Assembly (NCBI GenBank): GCA_020809425.1
Contig: JAGGDC010000003.1
Coordinates: 248,001 to 312,000 of the forward strand
Length of the DNA stretch: 64,000 nucleotides
Source of the DNA: Candidatus Synoicihabitans palmerolidicus
GTDB taxonomy: Bacteria > Verrucomicrobiota > Verrucomicrobiia > Opitutales > Opitutaceae
Direction of reading: 5' to 3'
Shown here: piece by piece, positions 59,922-64,000 of the stretch
Numbering within the stretch: position 1 is the stretch's first letter
Layout of the letters: every line of letters starts with the position of its first letter
The notes under the pieces: generated by a model
Database searches by the model: none
What the model saw: the letters and a program-made list of their open reading frames with translations, nothing else
What the model was told of the DNA's origin: nothing
Position numbers and translations under genes: made by a program

Positions 59922-61006
59922 GCGGCAGGGATGTCTCAGGAGGGCACGAAACAAGTCCAAATAGGCGGTGATTTGCGTAGCGGTCGAAAAGTTTTTTGGC
60001 GCAAAGTCACGACCATAGGCCCCCATTTTGGCACGGAGAGAAGGGTTATCGATTAATTCGATTACGGCCGAGTTAAACACGGAAGCCTGGTCGGGTGGAA
60101 GCAAGCGGCCGCTGCGGTCAGGATCGAAGGTCTCGCCGACGCCCAAGGCATCATAGGCAATGGTAGGCAGGCCGTGGGCTTGAGCTTCGATGAGGAAGTT
60201 GGAGAGCGACTCGAAGTGAGAGGTGTGGACCGCGATATCGGCGGCGTAGAGTTCGACGGGATCGGCGATCCAACCGAGAAACTTGACTTGGTCGGCGACG
60301 CCTAGTTTGCGAGCGAGGTCGCGGCAGGGGTTTAAGGTTTCCCCTTCTCCGGCGAGCCAGAGTTCGCAGGAACGGTCTGAAGCGAAGGCGGCGAAACACT
60401 CGATCAAGGCGCGTTGGTTTTTTTCGGGCCTAAACATAGCGACGTCGAGCAGCACGGTCGTCGTGGGGGAAACGCCGTGGTGGGTGCGGGTGCGATCACG
60501 GAGGGCGCCGACATGGGCGCAAGAGGGCGGCTCGAAAACGAGGGCGTTGTGAATCACTGACACACGTTGGGGAGAGACCTGATGTTGGGTAATGGCTCTT
60601 TGGCGTGCGGCGTGACTGTTGGCGACAATGTGGTGAGTGCGGTGAAGGGAGCGGCGGAAACACCCAGCCAGAGGTTTGCCGGTGCGCAAGGTCGAGATCA
60701 CGGCGGCGCCGGGGAGGGCACTTTGCAATGCGCCGCCATGGCTGTTGGCGAGACGCCCCATGCAGAGCACGACGTCGGGGGCAAAACCACGAGCTTGGCG
60801 GATCAGCGCCAGGCACCACCAATCCAAGCGCAGATCGCGTGATTGAAGCGAGCCTACGGTGAGCCGGGGAGGTAGCTTAGCGGGTTGTAGGGGCCCTCCC
60901 GGCCGAAAGGTGAGCAAGTGGGTATCGCAAACCCTTGCGCGAGCAGAACGGAGTGTCGTTCCGTGCCGCCGCTACGCAGGAAATCTTGCACGATGAGAAT
61001 TTTCAT
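59922..61006 (-). pseudogene. GT4-family glycosyltransferase, N-terminal frameshift, open into DeoR
   Basis: ATG 61006 gives MKILIVQDFLRSGGTERHSV, the standard GT4 opening with the GGTE loop. The frame is lost near 60930 and resumes as THLLTFRPGGPLQPAKLPPR. Then come VVLCMGRLANSHGGALQSAL, RTHHIVANSHAARQRAITQH, VSVIHNALVFEPP, the nucleotide-sugar region CELWLAGEGETLNPCRDLAR, and the EX7E motif in HFESLSNFLIEAQAHGLPTI. The chain reads without a stop into the DeoR ATG at 59921. GT4 enzymes transfer sugars from nucleotide donors, usually in surface polysaccharide synthesis. The start lies 41 bp from a divergent membrane-protein gene, so both share one promoter region. Confidence 0.8.
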
Positions 61007-61047
61007 TGCTCGGACCGGTGAGGGAAGTCGATCGTCACCGAAGGAAA

Positions 61048-61487
61048 ATGAACCATCCGATGATACAATTGCTAATACGGTGGAGTGTGCTAGCGCTGGG
61101 CGTCACGATGGCGACAAAACTGGTGCCGGGGATCGAGTGCAATGATGGGCCGACATTGATCATAGTTGTGGTGCTGCTGAGTTTCTTCAACGCAGTGCTG
61201 AAACCCACCATGATGCTGTTCGCGTTGCCCTTCATCGTTTTTACGATGGGACTGGGCATCATTTTGATCAATGCGATCCTTTTGGGTTCGTGGGTGAGCT
61301 GGTCAATGGATTCACCGTGACTTCGTTTGGCTCAGCCCTGATGGGCGCGGTGATTGTTAGTGTCACCACGTTGATGTTAAACGGATTGGTGGGACCCAAA
61401 CAGGGCAAACGAAAAGGAGTGGACAAGGGAGGTCGCGGTAAACGCAAGCGCGTGGAACGTGAAGGGGACGATGTGATCGACGTTTAA
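61048..61487 (+). pseudogene. Phage-holin-family-4-like small membrane protein, frameshifted
   Basis: ATG 61048 follows a good AAGGAAA and gives MNHPMIQLLIRWSVLALGVT. Then come ATKLVPGIECNDGPTLIIVV, SFFNAVLKPTMMLFALPFIV and MGLGIILINAILL. The frame fails at the G run near 61287; the continuation GELVNGFTVTSFGSALMGAV and ITLMLNGLV-like tail is one frame over, ending in a Lys/Arg-rich region at 61487. The four-helix pattern with NAxLKPxLxxxxLPxxxxTLGL is that of the PF04020 family, called phage holin only by old annotation and common on bacterial chromosomes. Function unknown. Confidence 0.72.
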
Positions 61488-61583
61488 TGGTCGGTAAGGA
61501 CCTGGAGGGAAAGGCTCTGATGGGCGAATCGATTTGACCGGGTGTGAAACGCGGGCGACGTTGGCGGCCAAATCACTGAAAAC

Positions 61584-62981
61584 ATGGCTGAATCGAAGGA
61601 CTACGATCTTATTGTAATTGGCGGCGGACCGGCGGGCTACGCGGGAGCTATCCGAGCTGGTCAACTGGGCAAAAAAGTTGCCTGCATCGAGAGGGAAAGT
61701 GCGGGCGGCACTTGTCTGAATTGGGGGTGTATCCCGACCAAGGCGTTGCTCAAGAGTGCAGAGCTCTACCTGAAGATGCAGAAGGCCGAGCAGTTTGGTT
61801 TCAACGTGGAGAACATTACTTTCGATTTTGCGAAAGTAATGAAGCGTTCCCGTAGGGTGGCGGGTCAGATGGCCAAAGGAATCGAGTTTTTATTCAAGAA
61901 GAACAAGGTCGACTACATCCATGGCAAAGCCCAGATCAGTGCGCCGGGTATGGTTTCAGTAGTCGAAGGCGACGCTAAGGGGCAAATTCTCAAGGCCAAA
62001 GCCATTCTCATTGCGACCGGTTGCAAAATGCGTCGCATTCCCGGTCTCGAAGTGGACGGGGAACGGGTCATGACCTCGCGGGAGGCCTTGGCGATCGAGA
62101 AGCAACCCAAGTCCATCGTGATTGTGGGCGCCGGTGCGATTGGGGTGGAGTTTGCCTACTTCTTTAACTCTTTCGGCACCAAAGTGACCGTGGTCGAGAT
62201 GTTGCCGAATGTGTTGCCAGTGGAGGATCATGAAATTTCCAAGACGCTCGCGCGCTCGCTGCAGAAGCAAGGCATCACGATTCACACGGACACGAAGTGC
62301 GAGAATTTCCGGGTTGGTTCAGATTCGGTGAAAGTCGACTTGGTCAAGAGCGACAAGACCGAGGAAGTGGAGGCAGAAGTCGTGCTTTCGGCGATTGGGG
62401 TAGTGGCCAACATGGAAGAGGTGTTGGCTGCGAACGTGAAAGTCTCGCTCGATCGTAATTATGTGAAAGTCGACGATAACTATGAGACCAATGTGAAGGG
62501 TATTTATGCGGCAGGTGACATCATTGGACCGCCTTGGCTCGCGCACATCGCGACGTATGAGGCCGTTAACGCGGTCAATGGCATGTTCGGTCACGGTAAA
62601 CCCAATCGGGTGAAAAATTTCCCAGGTTGTACGTATTGCCAGCCGCAAATTTCGAGCACTGGGCTCACCGAGCAGGCGGCGAAAGAAAAGAAACTCGACT
62701 ACAAGGTCGGCAAGTTTCCGTTCACGGCGTCGGGCAAGGCCGTAGCGGGGGCATCATCGGAAGGCTTTGTGAAAGTGATCACGGAGGCCAAAACCGGTGA
62801 AATTTACGGCGCTCACATTATCGGGGAGGAGGCCACGGAGTTGATTGCTGAATATGGGTTGGCGATGGAATTGGAAGCCACGGTCGAAGAGATTCACCAA
62901 ACCATTCATGCGCACCCGACATTGAGTGAGGCGCTAATGGAAGCCGCGGCCGCCTCCATGGGTGAGGCGATCCATATTTAG
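61584..62981 (+). CDS. lpdA: Dihydrolipoyl dehydrogenase
   Basis: The gene is intact with 465 residues from ATG 61584. The FAD-binding motif DLIVIGGGPAGYAGAIRAGQ is followed by the redox disulfide GGTCLNWGCIPTKALLKSAE. The NAD-binding VIVGAGAIGVEFAYFFNSFG follows, then the second FAD motif YETNVKGIYAAGDIIGPPWL and the C-terminal HIIGEEATELIAEYGLAMEL with the catalytic IHAHPTLSEALMEA. This E3 subunit reoxidises dihydrolipoamide for pyruvate and 2-oxoglutarate dehydrogenase and glycine cleavage in the cytoplasm. No E1 or E2 gene is within the window. It shows no sign of decay, as expected for a core metabolic gene. Confidence 0.97.
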   Translation: MAESKDYDLIVIGGGPAGYAGAIRAGQLGKKVACIERESAGGTCLNWGCIPTKALLKSAELYLKMQKAEQFGFNVENITFDFAKVMKRSRRVAGQMAKGIEFLFKKNKVDYIHGKAQISAPGMVSVVEGDAKGQILKAKAILIATGCKMRRIPGLEVDGERVMTSREALAIEKQPKSIVIVGAGAIGVEFAYFFNSFGTKVTVVEMLPNVLPVEDHEISKTLARSLQKQGITIHTDTKCENFRVGSDSVKVDLVKSDKTEEVEAEVVLSAIGVVANMEEVLAANVKVSLDRNYVKVDDNYETNVKGIYAAGDIIGPPWLAHIATYEAVNAVNGMFGHGKPNRVKNFPGCTYCQPQISSTGLTEQAAKEKKLDYKVGKFPFTASGKAVAGASSEGFVKVITEAKTGEIYGAHIIGEEATELIAEYGLAMELEATVEEIHQTIHAHPTLSEALMEAAAASMGEAIHI

Positions 62982-63006
62982 TTTATTTCCCTGGGGATCA
63001 ATCGAT

Positions 63007-63054
63007 GAGGTCGGTTCATTGGACCGGCCTCGACTTGGTTCTTTAAGAAGAACC
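63007..63054 (+). terminator. Two hairpins after lpdA, weak terminator candidates
   Basis: A 9-bp stem with one G-T pair (GAGGTCGGT/ACCGGCCTC, 63007-63031) is followed by a 7-bp stem (GGTTCTT/AAGAACC, 63037-63054). Neither has a proper T run. They lie between the lpdA stop and tRNA-Arg, so transcription could end or be processed here. Confidence 0.4.
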
Positions 63055-63130
63055 CTTGAGAGGTTTATAAAAACCGCTCGACAGGTTGGCCGACGACTAG
63101 ACAACGTGTCGCTCTTCGCCTGTTGGCCAC

Positions 63131-63205
63131 GCTCCTGTAGCACAATGGATAGTGCATCGGTCTCCGAAGCCGGTGATGTGGGTTCGATTCCCGCCGGGAG
63201 CACCA
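63131..63205 (+). tRNA. tRNA-Arg (CCG)
   Basis: The acceptor GCTCCTG pairs with CGGGAGC. The D arm is GCAC/GTGC, and the anticodon stem TCGGT/GCCGG encloses the loop CTCCGAA, giving anticodon CCG for CGG codons. The T arm contains GGTTCGATTCC and the 3' ACCA is encoded. It is complete, 26 bp from an IS110 edge. Confidence 0.95.
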
Positions 63206-63231
63206 ATAGTTGGTCCTAAAGATTAAATCAA

Positions 63232-64000
63232 GATTCCGAAGTGGGATGTTACAGAAGCAGCGGTGTTAGCGAACAAGGACAAAGTTGGGATTAGCGGCCA
63301 ATAGATTGAGGGCATGTAGCATTTGGCGCATGACCGCGATAAGGGCTATTTTCTTCAGTTTCCCAGCCTCAACGAGGCGCCGATCAAACGTGCGCATGAC
63401 AGGGTTACATCGGATGGCAGAGACCGCCGCCATGTAGAGGACCTGGCGTACGGAATGACGTCCGCCGCGCACATGTCGGCAACGATGTCGCCGCCCGCTG
63501 TCGTGGGCGAACGGGGCCACACCGATCAGAGCGGCGAGTTGGCCCGATTCGATCTTTCCGAGTTCAGGCACGTAGGCGAGCAGGGTGGCCGCGAGCACGG
63601 GTCCTGCGCCTTGGAGTTCGCGCAGTCGAGCGGCTTTGGTGCGTAGACTGTCGTCCTCGTGGATGTGCGTTTTAATCAGCGCATCGGTTTGTTCAAGCTC
63701 GGTGGCTAAAAGCGCCCGCAGGATCTCAAGGCGTTCACGCAAAATGCGTCCGGCCAACTCGCACCGGTTGCCTGTGGCGACGAGTTGATCACTGATCTGC
63801 CGGCGATAGTCGAGCAGCTCACGCAAGGTTGCGGCCGCTTCGTCGAGGGCGCGGTGCAGGCGTGGCTTCATTTGTAACCCAAAGCGGCGCAACAGTTGAG
63901 TGTCGAGTGGGTCGGTCCTGGCGAGCAAGCCGGCGGCGCGGGCAAAGGCGCGCACACGCTCTGGATTGACCACGCAGACTTGGATCTGGGCCAAGAGCAA
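63232..64000 (-). mobile_element. IS110-family insertion sequence, copy B, runs off window
   Basis: From 63232 the sequence parallels copy A beginning at 51443. It sits between tRNA-Arg and the window edge, in the same orientation as copy A. Confidence 0.8.
63266..64000 (-). CDS. IS110 transposase, 3' part, apparently intact
   Basis: The visible 244 residues run from LLAQIQVCVVNPERVRAFAR to the end NLLAANPNFVLVR without a stop. The catalytic Asp of TDPLDTQLLRRF and the Transposase_20 region (GAGPVLAATLLAYVPELGKI, RGGRHSVRQVLYMAAVS) are present. At the position where copy A has TGA, this copy has Gly (ELAGRILRE). It could supply active transposase if the 5' part outside the window is intact. 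Confidence 0.85.
   Translation of the reverse strand: MLLAQIQVCVVNPERVRAFARAAGLLARTDPLDTQLLRRFGLQMKPRLHRALDEAAATLRELLDYRRQISDQLVATGNRCELAGRILRERLEILRALLATELEQTDALIKTHIHEDDSLRTKAARLRELQGAGPVLAATLLAYVPELGKIESGQLAALIGVAPFAHDSGRRHRCRHVRGGRHSVRQVLYMAAVSAIRCNPVMRTFDRRLVEAGKLKKIALIAVMRQMLHALNLLAANPNFVLVR

Noticed and set aside
59496..60917. A genuine 473-residue glycosyltransferase-regulator protein
   Set aside because: The GT N-terminus is in another frame and the DeoR part has an internal deletion, so this open frame is more likely a by-product of decay than a designed fusion. Kept only as a low-interest finding.

Overview
The window looks like a decaying chromosome segment from a bacterium of the PVC group, most likely an Opitutaceae-type verrucomicrobium. 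The evidence is a set of secreted PVC-style cytochrome c, beta-propeller and HEAT-repeat proteins, a DUF5060 glycosidase, VTGS-like motifs resembling TonB-receptor N-terminal extensions, and a tandem double-length UvrA of the kind known from Chlamydiae. The DNA is GC-rich. By my own rough count only about a fifth of it is intact non-IS coding sequence. Nearly every other gene carries frameshifts, many at homopolymer runs, or Trp/Glu-to-stop nonsense mutations. This resembles a host-associated genome in early reductive decay, such as the Opitutaceae ascidian symbionts, but the exact organism is inference. Homopolymer sequencing error could explain part of the frameshift load, but not the nonsense codons or catalytic-residue losses.

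Layout. 1-4.8 kb: broken PVC cytochrome, broken DUF5060 glycosidase, small membrane protein. 4.9-6.4 kb: IS1380 element. 6.4-11 kb: 57-residue protein, broken isochorismatase-fold hydrolase, secreted 19-residue-repeat protein, broken transglutaminase-like protein, intact msrA, triply damaged ettA. 11.1-14.6 kb: hybrid sensor kinase wreck, cut by copy 1 of an unusual IS encoding a DruA-like (DUF4338) domain joined to an ISAs1 transposase. 16.8-20.6 kb: broken TupA-like ATP-grasp gene, broken amidase, intact secreted protein. 20.9-22 kb: IS630, then tRNA-Tyr. 22.2-27.6 kb: radC (one stop), giant PVC dehydrogenase/cytochrome wreck, Tat-exported TIM-barrel wreck. 27.7-29.6 kb: DruA-ISAs1 copy 2, beside a beheaded ABC-2 permease. 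30.2-35.4 kb: rnc (intact), mfd (wrecked), surA-like foldase (intact), in operon-like order and closed by a strong terminator. 35.5-35.7 kb: four palindromes in a tandem array. 35.8-42.6 kb: broken SDR, nested IS elements, broken oadB, DruA-ISAs1 copy 3. 42.6-47.5 kb: large propeller sensor kinase split by IS4. 47.6-53.4 kb: IS30, FG-GAP protein, IS630 copy 2, IS110, ISAs1 remnant. 53.6-59.3 kb: intact 1,896-residue UvrA. 59.3-63.2 kb: decayed DeoR regulator and glycosyltransferase, broken holin-like membrane protein, intact lpdA, tRNA-Arg. 63.2-64 kb: second IS110, running off the end.

What is kept forms a consistent core: RNase III, an envelope foldase, methionine sulfoxide repair, nucleotide excision repair, dihydrolipoyl dehydrogenase and tRNAs. 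What is lost is accessory: transcription-coupled repair (Mfd), RadC, EttA, environmental sensing kinases, extracellular glycan and redox enzymes, and polysaccharide synthesis. The clearest candidate for something little described is the DruA-ISAs1 fusion element, whose three copies share one frameshift just before the second catalytic Asp. Next come the palindrome array at 35480-35738 and the secreted repeat protein at 7094-7567.
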